64,000 bases of DNA from Dastarcus helophoroides. Taxonomy: Eukaryota > Arthropoda > Insecta > Coleoptera > Bothrideridae. The DNA is taken from contig CM053332.1 of NCBI GenBank assembly GCA_028583605.1, positions 27,443,956 to 27,507,955 of the forward strand, in the 5' to 3' direction. The position numbers and the translations under genes were made by a program. Below are positions 1 to 10,380 of this stretch, one piece after another. Position 1 is the first letter of the stretch. Each line of letters begins with the position of its first letter. The notes below the pieces were generated by a model. It did not search any database. It was not told where the DNA came from and worked only from the letters and a program-made list of their open reading frames with translations.

Positions 1-1430
1 CTTGCGAAATTTAATTTTTTGTCTTTTCTCCAAATGTCGAATTTTTCGAAAAATATTTTTAATGAAATTTCGATTTCCCTCTAAACCTTTTATATTCTTA
101 TCCAGAAATTTGCAATTTTGTTACAAATTTCCAATTCTCTCTAAAAAATTGTTTTCGAAATTTTGACCTATTTTTCGAAAATTGAAATACAAAACTTGTC
201 CCCTGAAATCAGGAAAGATTAAAAAACTAAACAAAGGTTGCTCTAACGCGTTTCGACAGCGAAGCTATCATCTTCAGAGAGATACTTGCGAAATTTAATT
301 TTTTGTCTTTTCTCCAAATGTTGAATTTTTCGAAAAATATTTTTAATGAAATTTCGATTTCCCTCTAAACCTTTTATTTTCTTATCCAGAAATTTGCAAT
401 TTTGTTACAAATTTCCAATTCTCTCTAACAAATTGTTTTCGAAATTTTGACCTTTTTTGCGAAACTTGAAATACAAAACTTGTCCCCTGAAATCAGGAAA
501 GATTAAAAAACTAAACAAAGGTTGCTCTAACGCGTTTCGACAGCCAAGCTATCATCTTCAGAGAGATACTTGCGAAATTTAATTTTTTGTCTTTTCTCCA
601 AATGTTGAATTTTTCGAAAAATATTTTTAATGAAATTTCGATTTCCCCTAAACCTTTTATTTTCTTATCCAGAAATTTGCAATTTTGTTACAAATTTCCA
701 ATTCTCTCTAACAAATTGTTTTCAAAATTTTGACCTTTTTTGCGAAAATTGAAATACAAAACTTGTCCCCTGAAATCAATAAAGATTAAAAAACACAACA
801 AAGGTTGCTCTAACGCGTTTCGACAGCCAAGCTATCATCTTCAGAGAGATACTTGCGAAATTTAATTTTTTGTCTTTTCTCCAAATGTCGAATTTTTCGA
901 AAAATATTTTTAATGAAATTTCGATTTCCCTCTAAACCTTTTATTTTCTTATCCAGAAATTTGCAATTTTGTTACAAATTTCCAATTCTCTCCAACAAAT
1001 TGTTTTCGAAATTTTGACCTTTTTTACGAAAATTGAAATACAAAACTTGTCCCCTGAAATCAATAAAGATTAAAAAACTAAACAAAGGTTGCTCCAACAC
1101 GTTTCGACAGCCAAGCTATCATCTTCAGAGAGATACTTACGAAATTTAATTTTTTGTCTTTTCTCCAAATGTTGAATTTTTCGAAAAATATTTTTAATGA
1201 AATTTCGATTTCCCTCTAAACCTTTTATTTTCTTATCCAGAAATTTGCAATTTTGTTACAAATTTCCAATTCTCTCTAACAAATTGTTTTCGAAATGTTG
1301 ACCTTTTTTGCGAAAATTGAAATACAAAACTTGTCCCCTGAAATCAGGAAAGATTAAAAAACTAAACAAAGGTTGCTCTAACGCGTTTCGACAGCGAAGC
1401 TATCATCTTCAGAGAGATACTTGCGAAATT
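1..1430. repeat. 284-bp tandem satellite carrying a hammerhead-like motif
   Basis: Five full copies in a row start at 1, 285, 569, 852 and 1136, and a sixth breaks off near 1430, so the period is 283-284 bp. Copies differ at only a few positions. Each has an A/T-rich half (starting CTTGCGAAATTTAATTTTTT) and a conserved half with TTGTCCCCTGAAATCA, then the minus-strand hammerhead-like hairpin. The array begins at the window edge and probably extends to the left. The conserved half matches the arm and core of the dispersed foldback elements at 33.8, 38.1 and 52.1 kb, so satellite and dispersed element share an origin. Confidence 0.95.
241..282 (-). ncRNA. hammerhead-like motif, satellite copy 1 (type example)
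   Basis: Read on the minus strand. A CUCU segment is followed by CUGAAGA, a U, a six-pair hairpin (GAUAGC, loop UUC, GCUGUC), GAAAC, GCGUU and AGAG. CUCU and AGAG can pair as stem I, CUGAAGA matches the CUGANGA core, the hairpin is stem II, and GAA followed by a very short stem III completes hammerhead order. Two features depart from a canonical ribozyme: one extra U between the core GA and stem II, and a stem III of about two pairs. The other four monomers carry it at 525-566, 808-849, 1092-1133 and 1376-1417. Self-cleavage is not established. Confidence 0.5.
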
Positions 1431-3010
1431 TGATTTTTTCCTAAAAAAAATACTTTTTATAGAAAACCTGAAGTTATGATGAAAGTTTCGAATTTTCTGA
1501 AAAAAAAATGTTTTCGTAATTTTGATTTAGATTTTTTATAAAATTTTTTCTCAAAAAATCGATTCTTTTCTCTAATAAAGAGTTAAAATTTAAAATTTCG
1601 ATTTAATTTGTAATTACTTATTATTATTTTTCGAAATTTTGTACCTTTTTTTTAAAGAATGTCGAGATTTGACGTTCATTATCAAAAAAAAATAATTTTT
1701 TATCCAATTTACCCAAATTTGTTACACAATTTCGATTTTTTCTAAAAAATTGTTCCCGAATCCAACTTTTTTTGACCTTTTTTTAAAAATGAAATTTTAA
1801 ATTCGTTATCAAAAAATCGACTTTTTACAGGAAAACTGATTTTTCTTTTTTTTTTGGTGCAAATTTTAAGTTTTGTTCCCAATCTTGATTTTGAATTGTT
1901 CTCGAATCCAACTTTTTTTGACCTTTTTTAAAAATGAAATTTTAAATTCATTATCAAAAAATCGACTTTTTACAGGAAAACTGATTTTTCTTTTTTTTTG
2001 GTGCAAATTTTAAGTTTTGTTTCCAATCTTGATTTTGCTTTAAAAAAATTATTTTCGAATTTTTTTAACAATCACATTTTAAATTTATTATCGAAAAAAT
2101 CGACTTTTTACAGAAACTTTGATTTTTTCAATTTTTTTAATGGACATTCTTAATTCAAAATTTCGACTTTCCCTTGAAAAGTTGATTTCGAAGTTTTTTG
2201 ACATTTTTTTTAAACAATATAAGCAGTTTTAAGTTCGTTGTTGGGAAAAAATTGATTTTGCTTTAATATTATGGAAATTTGGAATTTTGTTGCAGATTTT
2301 GAAATTTATTATCAAAAAATCGACTTTTTACAAGAAAATTGGCTTTTCCATTTTTTTATGAACATTTATTGTTAGAAAATTTTGATTTTCATTAAAAAAT
2401 TGTTTTTGAAGTTTCTTATTGTCAAAAAATCGACTTGTTACAGGAAAATTGGTTATTCTATTTTTTTACGGACATTTATTGTAACAAAATTTTGATTTTC
2501 GTTAAAAAAATTGTTTTCAAAAGTTTTTTGACATTTTTTAAAAAAAATATAAGCGGTTTTAAGTTCGTTGTTGGGAAAAAATTGATTTTGTTTTAATATT
2601 ATGGAAATTTGGAATTTTGTTGCAGATTTTTAAATTTATTATCAAAAAATCGACTTTTTACAAGAAAATTGGTTTTTCCATTTTTTTTATGGACATTTAT
2701 TGTTAGAAAATTTTGATTTTCATTAAAAAATTGTTTTCGAAGTTTCTTATTGCCAAAAAATCGACTTGCTACAGGAAAATTGGTTATTCTATTTTTTTAC
2801 GGACATTTATCGTAACAAAATTTTGATTTTCGTTAAAAAAATTGTTTTCAAAGTTTTTTGACATTTTGTTGAACAATATAAGAGGTTTTCAGTTCGTTAT
2901 TGGGAAAAACATTGATTTTTCTTTAATATTATGGTTTGGAATTTTGTTGTAAATTTCGAATTTTCCCTAACAAAAAATTGGTTTTAGAAATTTTGACATC
3001 TTTCTAGGCT
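1431..3010. repeat. degenerate A/T-rich repeats with 146-bp and 330-bp periods
   Basis: No gene is seen. A 146-bp direct repeat runs from about 1758 to 2045 (GAATCCAACTTTTTTTGACC at 1758 and again near 1904). A 330-bp repeat starts at 2221 and 2551 and is partial at about 2880, with the shared phrase AGTTCGTTGTTGGG. The rest is short A and T runs around TCGAAATTT-like words. Confidence 0.75.
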
Positions 3011-3973
3011 CTGTCTGTTACTGAGATTTCAAGTTTTTTCTTAGAGAAACTGCGACTAAAAATATTTTTGGTTTTCCCTCAATATTATATTATTTTTTTC
3101 AAAGCAGCCTATTTGCTCCTTTGCCAAGTATCGAATGGACGAAATAACCGTTAACCTTTCCCGAGTGTGCGGAAAAAATAAATAAAACAACAATAGAAAT
3201 TTATTACTTCGATGAATAATTTATGGCTTTTATCACAGTTAAAAATAGTTTATTATGATGGTACTCAACATTACAATTTCAAGGTTGGCTTCTCGTCAAA
3301 ATTAAACTAAGCGAATGCCTGTATAAATCATGTCAGCTGGTGACATGCAATACACACAACAAACTCGAATGTATATCGCGCGATATACGCACCACAGGGT
3401 GAAGCGACCGCCAGACTCATTTCATTACGACTCTAGGTATTCGCGACGTTCTCGCTAAGATTCCGCCGCCGCGTCGTTGATTTTTCTAGATTTAACTCGT
3501 GTTCGCACGCGGAGAAAGTAACTCGAAACGACCCAAACACTAATGCAGTGAAATACGGAAAGAAGTTAGATATGGGTATGAATGGCGAGATGCGATGAAT
3601 GGGGATACTCACGCACTTGCTGTAATATCGACCCACAACCGCACCACGCGCCTCGCTCGATTTTGGAATGCTTGCAGAGCACGCTTGGATCCTCAAAAAG
3701 CTTCGCCACAGTTAACCGACTATATTGTGTTACCCGACAATACCGTTCTCACACTCAATTAACCTCTAATTTTATTTCGCTTTCGCTCGGCCTCTTTGTT
3801 TTTTTCAAAAGCCCCCCTGTCAACGTACAAAAAAATCGGCGAGCGTCCGTCGGTCGAGCAACTAGGGCAGCAACGACTGAAACGGCTAGATTTCAGGAAA
3901 AGACGAAATTTGTCGTCATCTTTTTTTTAATGATCCGAACTTTCGTTGGAAGCTTAGTTTTTGGTGTGAGAAT
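3011..3973. other. lower-repeat stretch, unassigned
   Basis: Base composition becomes mixed here, with CpG-containing sequence around 3370-3720. Overlapping short frames occur on both strands, none with a recognisable domain. A GTGAGT donor-like word lies on the minus strand at 3607-3612. It could be part of a gene or a regulatory exon, but nothing in the sequence proves it. Confidence 0.4.
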
Positions 3974-4195
3974 CATCAAAATGACGTTTTTGAATCAAAC
4001 TCTAAGTTTATATGTTTTTTGAAGTGTAAACTTCGTGAGCGATTTTTGATATGATTTCGTGTCACCATCACGCTAATGTTGCGTTCTTCAAAATGACCTT
4101 TTTGAATCAAACTCTAAGTTTATATATTTTTTGAAGTGTAAACGTTTTGAGATTTTTGATACGATTTCGCGTCACCATCACTCTAATATCGCGTC
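3974..4195. repeat. 112-bp direct repeat (two copies)
   Basis: The copies start near 3974 and 4086 and share TTGAATCAAACTCTAAGTTT, then a stretch ending in GTCACCATCACGCTAAT. The second copy runs straight into the minisatellite, so the minisatellite unit appears to have been amplified from the end of this repeat. Confidence 0.85.
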
Positions 4196-4375
4196 ACGCT
4201 AATGTCGCGTTACCATCACGTTAATGTCGCGTTACCATCACGCTAATGTCGCATTAACATCACCGGGGGCGTTACCATCATGCTAATAGGGCGTTACCAT
4301 CACGCCGCTGTCGCGTCACCATCACGCTAATGGCGCGCTACCATCACGATAATATCGCGTTACCAACATGCTCCA
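4060..4375. repeat. about 21-bp minisatellite, TTACCATCACGCTAAT family
   Basis: Roughly a dozen imperfect units of GCGTTACCATCACGCTAATGT are joined head to tail with insertions and single-base changes. The array ends in CATGCTCCAATGTTAACA. The same ending with a few units is found near 29680-29790, and short fragments near 60310-60345 and 60911-60925, so the unit travels as part of a dispersed element. Confidence 0.85.
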
Positions 4376-4429
4376 ATGTTAACAGTATATCTGGTGAGTA
4401 AGACGTTTAATAGAATTGAAAATGCGTGA

Positions 4430-4475
4430 TCGGTCAACCAGGCTCGAACCCGGGACTTCCCACGCGAGAATCAAA
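4430..4475 (-). pseudogene. tRNA-like 3' half (SINE head or tRNA relic)
   Basis: On the minus strand GATTCTCGCGTGGGA is followed by AGTCCCGGGTTCGAGCCTGG. This includes a good B box (GGGTTCGAGCC, 4441-4451) inside a paired T arm. The layout recalls the second half of a proline tRNA with the anticodon arm shortened. No matching 5' half or acceptor stem is present, so it is not a working tRNA gene. Confidence 0.45.
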
Positions 4476-4867
4476 CACGTAAACACTCAGAATTTCAACT
4501 TCATTTATTTTTATTGGCTTCTTCGTCGATTTAACAAATTGAGGACAACATAAAGTCGAATATATATTTCTTTATATGGAAAACTTATACAGAAAAGTCA
4601 GAGAAAAATGGCAGTTCCAAAAAAAAGTCAAAAATTCTACAAAAATAAATTCGAAACGAATTTAGAAATATCCGCTAAAAAAAAGATAAAAAAAACGTGC
4701 AAAAAAAAGTTTACGAGATTTACGAGGTCCCTGGGTTTGATTTTAGGAGCCACCAGGGGGTCACTTAATTTCAAAACATCTTTATCATGAACGCAGCGAG
4801 ACAATTTTTAAAAATACTTCCCATACAGCTACTGTCACAAGAGTGACCATCTCCATTATTCACGGTC

Positions 4868-4905
4868 ACTTATAAAAGGGGTTATTCTATGCAAGCCAGT
4901 ATTTA
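4868..4905 (+). promoter_or_regulatory. possible TATA-type core promoter
   Basis: TATAAAAGGGG at 4871 is a strong TATA match, and CCAGTAT near 4896 sits about 25 bp downstream, close to initiator spacing. No gene can be attached to it, and such words occur by chance in A/T-rich DNA. Confidence 0.2.
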
Positions 4906-5454
4906 ATAACATGCCAGCAGTTTCCTGGCGGTTGGCCACAATCAATCAACTGTCACACGTTCCCAATTGTCTCATACTAAATGCACCACGGCGGACGTTT
5001 ATCTCTATTCCTGCCAAGAAACGGCGGCTAACGTCGTCTTCTTTTCAGAGACGAAGGTGTGAGTATGATATGGCTAATTTATCAGACGTCATGGTGACAA
5101 TGGTCATCACTCTGTTCGCGTGACATTCTACAACAACTGCAACCCACCGTCCGTACCACCATTAAGCGGGAATATTTCAGGTCTACGCGACGAATATGTA
5201 GCATTGTGTGCCACAATGAAGTAGCCCCGTTCGCTTTGTCGAGCACAATTACAAGGATGGACTAAGGCTCGCCCCCCTCCAATTTTCTTCCAGAAATCAA
5301 TCCCCGACACTTAGTTGTTTGGCAAAATTTTGGCCCTAAACTCGCACAATAAAAAAAAATTAACAGTCTTGGAGACTGCCGATAGAAGTGAAAACTTATA
5401 ACTAAGGAAAAGTAGGAACAATACAATACGCTGTTATTATTAGAGTATGATAAA

Positions 5455-8250
5455 ATTTCCAGGAAAAAAGCCACGTTTTGATAATTATTCTTCTGAAATT
5501 TGAAACTTTTTTCGCCTTTAAATTCGAAAGTTCCAAAAAAGTAGAAATATCAAAACTAGATTTCGAAATTGAAGGAAACTTCTAGAAAAAAGTTGGAATA
5601 TCGAATTTTTTTCCCAATATTTTACGTGACATTTCTAATCTTTACTTTTGTTTACTTTTCCTAGGTTTAAAGTCGAAATGAGATTTGAAATTTTAACAAA
5701 ATTGCTTTCGAGATTAAACACGAAATTTCGACTTTTTGCAGTTTTCGTAAAAAAGTGGAAATTTCGAGTCTAAATTTCCAAATTAATTATGGTCGAAACC
5801 TAAAGTCTAAACTAAATTTGAAAGTCGAAAAAAAGTCGAAAACTAAATTTGAAAGTCGAATAAAAGTCGAAATTTAAAGTGTATAAACTTCACAATCCAA
5901 TTTTTTTAAAATTTCGACCAAACAGTCGATCTTTCCAGGAAAAAGTCACGTTTTTATAATTATTTCTTTGAAATTTAAAATTTTTTACGTTTTTAAATTC
6001 GAAAGTTCCAAAAAGGTAGAAATATCAAGACTAGATTTCAAAATCGAAATCAAAAATTCTATAAAAAAGTTGGAATTTCTAATATTTACTTTTGTTTACT
6101 TTCCTAGGGTTAAAGTCGAAATGAGATTTGAAATTTTACCAAAATTGCTTTCGAGATTAAATACGAAATTTCGACTTTTTGCAGTTTTCGTAAAAAAGTG
6201 GAAATTTCGAGTCCTAAATTTCCAAATTAATTATGGTCGAAACCTAAAGTCTAAACTAAATTTGAAAGTCGAAAAAAAGTCGAAAACTAAATTTGAAAGT
6301 CGAATAAAAGTCGAAATTTAAAGTGTATAAACTTCACAATCCAATTTTTTTAAAATTTCGACCAAACAGTCGATCTTTCCAGGAAAAAGTCACGTTTTTA
6401 TAATTATTTCTTTGAAATTTAAAATTTTTTACGTTTTTAAATTCGAAAGTTCCAAAAAGGTAGAAATATCAAGACTAGATTTCAAAATCGAAATCAAAAA
6501 TTCTATAAAAAAGTTGGAATTTCTAATATTTACTTTTGTTTACTTTCCTAGGGTTAAAGTCGAAATGGGATTTGAAATTTTACCAAAATTGCTTTCGAGA
6601 TTAAATACGAAATTTCGACTTTTTGCAGTTTTCGTAAAAAAGTGGAAATTTCGAGTCTAAATTTCCAAATTAATTATGGTCGAAAAAAGTCTAAACTAAA
6701 TTTGAAAGTCGAAAAAAAAACAAAATTGAAAATGTATAAACTTGGAACCCAATTTTTTCGAAATTTCGACTAAACAGTCGAAATTTCCAGGAAAAAGTGA
6801 CGCTCTCATAATTTTTCTTCTGAAATTTAACATTTTTTAGGTCTTTAAATCGAAAGTTAAAAAAAAGTAGAAATATCAAGACTATATTTCGAAATCGAAG
6901 TCGAAAATTCTAGAAAAAAGTTGAAATTTCGAATTTTTTTCACGATATTTTAAGTGACATTTCTGATTTTTTCTTTTATTTACTTTTACTAGGTTTAAAG
7001 TCGAAATGAAAATTGAAATTTTAAGAAAATTGCTTTCGAGATTCAATACGAAATTTCGACTTTTTGTAGTTTTCATAAAAACGTGGAAATTTCGAGTCAA
7101 GTTAATTATGTTCGAAAAAAGTCTAAACTAAATTTGAAAATCGAAAAAAAATCGAAAACTTAAATTGAAAGTCGAAAGAAAGGTCGAAATTTAAAGTGTA
7201 TAAATTTGAAATCCATTTTTTTTCGAAAATTTCCACTAAACAGTCGAAATTTCCAGGAAAAACTCGCGCTTTCATAATTTTTCTTCTGAAATTAAAAATT
7301 TTTTACGTCTTTAAATTCGAAAGTTCCAAAAAAGTAGAAATATCAAGACTAGATTTCGAAATCGAAGTCGAAAATTCCAAAAAAACGAAATGGGATTTAA
7401 AATTTTATGAAAATTCCTTTCGCGATTAAATACGAAATTTCGACTTTTTACAGTTTATGTGAAAATGACGAAAAAAGTCGAAGTTAAATTCGAAAGTCGA
7501 AAAAAGTTGAAATTTAAAGTGTACAAACTTGGAATCTTTTTTTTTTCGAAATTTCAACTAAACAATTGAAATTTCCAGGAAAAAGTCACGTTTTCATTTA
7601 TTGTCTTCTGAAATTTAAAATTTTTTTCGTCTTTAAATTCATAAGTTCCAAAAAAGTAGAAATATCAAGACTAGCTTTTGAAATCAAAGCCGAAAATTCT
7701 AAAAAATAGTTGGAATTTTTTACTTTTTTCCAATTTTCAAAATCAATGTCGAAAATTTTAGAAAAAAGTTGGAATTTCGAACTTTTTTCTTGAAATTTTT
7801 ATGTGACATTTCTAATTTTTTCTTTTGTTTACTTTTCCTAGGTTTAAAATCGAAATTAGATTTGAAATTTTCAGAAAATTGCTTTCGAGATTAAATACAA
7901 AATTTCGACTTTTTGCAGTTTTCGTAAAATAGTGGAAATTTGGAACGTTAAGAAATCGACTTCCGTGATTAAATACGGAATTTCGACTGTTCTCAAATTC
8001 CAGAAGAAAGTAGAAATTTCGCATCTAAATTTCCAAAATAGTCGAAAAAAAGTCGAAAAAACGTCGAAAAAAAAAATCGAAAAAAAATCGAAAAAAAGTC
8101 GAAATTAAGTTCTATAAACTTGAAATCAATTTTTTTTTTAAATTTCGACCCAACAGTCGATTTCCAGGAAAAAGTCTGGTTTTCATATTTTTTTTTGGAA
8201 TTCAAATTTTGTTTTTAAGTTCAAAAGAAAAGCCAAACAAATTCAAAGTC
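5455..8250. repeat. complex satellite, monomers about 320-590 bp (444-bp type)
   Basis: The anchor TTTCCAGGAAAAA recurs near 5458, 5935, 6379, 6787, 7253, 7575 and 8164, giving spacings from 322 to 589 bp. The copies at 5935 and 6379 are almost identical over 444 bp, so that step is recent. Others have internal gains and losses. Shared words include CGAAAGTTCCAAAAA and TTGCTTTCGAGATTAAATAC. Reading frames of 60-117 codons here are by-products of the repeat. Confidence 0.85.
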
Positions 8251-8970
8251 GAAATTTCGAGAAATAGTTAAAATGAATCATTTTTTAAAGATTTTGTTTT
8301 TTTTTAGACTCTAAATTCGAAATTTTGAGAGGGACTACAAATTACGAAACTAAATTTCGAAATTAAGGTCGAAAATGCTAGAAAAAAATTTTAATTTTGA
8401 ATTTAAGGTTGAAATTAGCGAAAAAAAGTAAACAATTTGGTCATCATTGGTTCTTTTCTCAAAATTTTATAGTTTACGTGGGAAATTTAAAATTTTTATT
8501 TTATTGAATTTGTCTTAAGTTTGACATTTCGAAAGAAGACGAAGTTACGAAATGAAATCATTCGAAAATATTTGTCCCGATTGAACTACAGATTTCATCT
8601 TTACAGTTCAACATTTTCGAGAAAAATACTTTTTTTCTAATGTCTAAATATCTGGGAAAATTAGCCACGAAATTTGGCGTTTATTTCTTTTAATTTTTCT
8701 TTTATTTTTCAAGCTTTTGATCTCTTTTTGTTAAAATAATCGAAGTTCCATTTGACGATTTTTTTTTTAATTTCAGTTCGAAATTCATCGACATTTTTAA
8801 TTTGAGATCGATATCCCACTTTCTATTTTCATCCCAAATCAATATTTTGGAATGAAAGTGGAAATTGAAGAAAAATGTTTGTCATTAAACTTGAACTTTG
8901 AAGATTAAAATTTCGACTTTTTCTCAAATCTTTTTAACCCAAACTCCAAACCTTTTGGTTCATGAAATTA
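8251..8970. other. A/T-rich low-complexity stretch
   Basis: Short TCGAAATTT-like words without a clear period. It appears to be an older, decayed part of the neighbouring satellites. No gene seen. Confidence 0.6.
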
Positions 8971-9890
8971 TTAATTTCCAATTGAAATGGTGAATCTTGA
9001 GACAAGCGTTGAAATTATTAGGAAAAAAATCGAAATTTCTGTTTTTGGATTTGCATTTAGGTCGAAAATCGATATTTTTATCCAAATATCTAAACTTTGA
9101 CCCAAAAATGGAAATGTAAATCGAAAAATAGAGATTTCGTTTTTTGGATCAAAATTTCGATATTTGGATCGAAATTTCGATTCTCGATCGAAATGTAAAT
9201 TCGAAAATAGAAATTTCGATCTTTGGAACAAAATTTCGATTTTTGGATCAAAATTTCGATATTTGGATCAAATTTTCGATTCTCGATTGAAATGTAGGTA
9301 CATCCAAAAATAGAAATTACTATTTTTGGATCAATATTTCGATTTTTGGATCAATATTTCGATATTTTGATGCAATTTTCGATTCTCGATCGAAATGTAG
9401 GTACATCCAAAAATAGAAATTACGATTTTTGGATCAATATTTCGATTTTTGGATCAACATTTCGATATTTTGGTCAAAATTTCGATTCTCGATCGAAATG
9501 TAAGTCCAAAAATAGAAATTTCGAGTTTTAGATCAAAATTTCGATATTTGGATTAAAATATCGATTTTCGATCGAAATGTAAATTCGCAAATAGAAATTT
9601 CGATTTTTGGATCAAATTTTCGATTCTCGATCGAAATGTAGGCACATCCAAAAATAGAAATTACGATTTTTGGATCAATATTTCGATTTTTGGATTAATA
9701 TTTCGATATTTTGATCAAATTTTCGATTCTCGATCGAAATGTAAGTCCAAAAATAGAAATTTCGATTTTTGAATTAAAATTTAGATTCTTGGATCAAAAT
9801 TTCGATTTCTGAATCAATATTTCGATATTTGGATCAAATTTTCGATTCTCGATCGAAATGTAAATTCAAAAAATAGAAATTTCAATTTTT
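8971..9890. repeat. about 100-112 bp satellite of TTTCGATTTTTGGATCA units
   Basis: CGATTCTCGATCGAAATGTA or a close variant recurs near 9178, 9270, 9380, 9483, 9617, 9727 and 9840. Between these lie two to four copies of an 18-20 bp sub-unit, TTTCGATTTTTGGATCAA. So there is a short repeat inside a longer one. Confidence 0.9.
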
Positions 9891-10380
9891 TCCTTGAAAT
9901 TCCAACGCTTTTCGACGTCGCTTCTAGATCGAAAAGTCAACTCAGTTTTACTAACATTTCGACCCTTTTTCCTCAAACGTTTTTGTTTAAATTTGGGTAT
10001 CCTAAATTTGATATAATTTTCTTAATTTCTGTTTTAAATATTGCAACTTTCGGACTGAAATTCCGTCGATATTGAAAATTGTCTTTGAAACTTCTCGAAA
10101 TTTCAAGTTGTATAGGCTCTCTGGCGAGTCACGTAACTTCTACAAATCAGGAGCTATCTCCTCCAAAGGGACGATCGGTAAACGGTAGACGGTGATGGCA
10201 GGACGAATTAAATTTATCAGTCTTAAGTTTGAAATTTTGAATTTGAAGTCGAAATTTTGAAATTAAAATTAAAAATCCGTATTTTTCGCGAATAATAATC
10301 AAATTTTATCTTTCAGTTCAAAATGTTCAAGAAAAATATTTTTTTCTGCTTAAATATTTCGGAAAATTAGCTGCGAAAAG
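9891..10380. other. A/T-rich junction region
   Basis: Decayed A/T sequence on both sides of a single copy of the conserved satellite core at 10120-10240. No gene seen. Confidence 0.5.
10120..10240 (-). repeat. dispersed copy of the 487-bp satellite core
   Basis: AGGAGCTATCTCCTCC is followed by GGGACGATCGG and GACGGTGATGGCAGG. This matches the most conserved part of the 24.5-27.8 kb satellite, with about a quarter of bases changed. On the minus strand it keeps an open frame containing VPLEEIAPDL and then a stop. Confidence 0.75.

Larger units (their letters stand above)
4376..5454. other. mostly unique DNA, no identified gene
   Basis: Mixed-composition sequence with no repeat visible by eye. 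It holds a tRNA-like fragment near 4430 and a TATA-like word at 4871. A frame of 70 codons starting at 4911 has no recognisable motif. A GTGTGAGT donor-like word lies near 5056. Confidence 0.4.

Noticed and set aside
3607..3696. A minus-strand first exon ending at a GTGAGT donor-like word
   Set aside because: The upstream frame starts only at a TTG codon and has no recognisable product. A lone donor-like hexamer is common by chance.
4911..5056. A first exon downstream of the TATA-like word at 4871, ending at a GTGTGAGT donor
   Set aside because: The 49-codon peptide is unrecognised and no acceptor or second exon can be tied to it.
5968..7429. Frames of 60-117 codons in the A/T-rich satellites
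   Set aside because: Products are low-complexity K, F, I and N strings that repeat with the satellite period. There are no domains, and the frames shift between copies.
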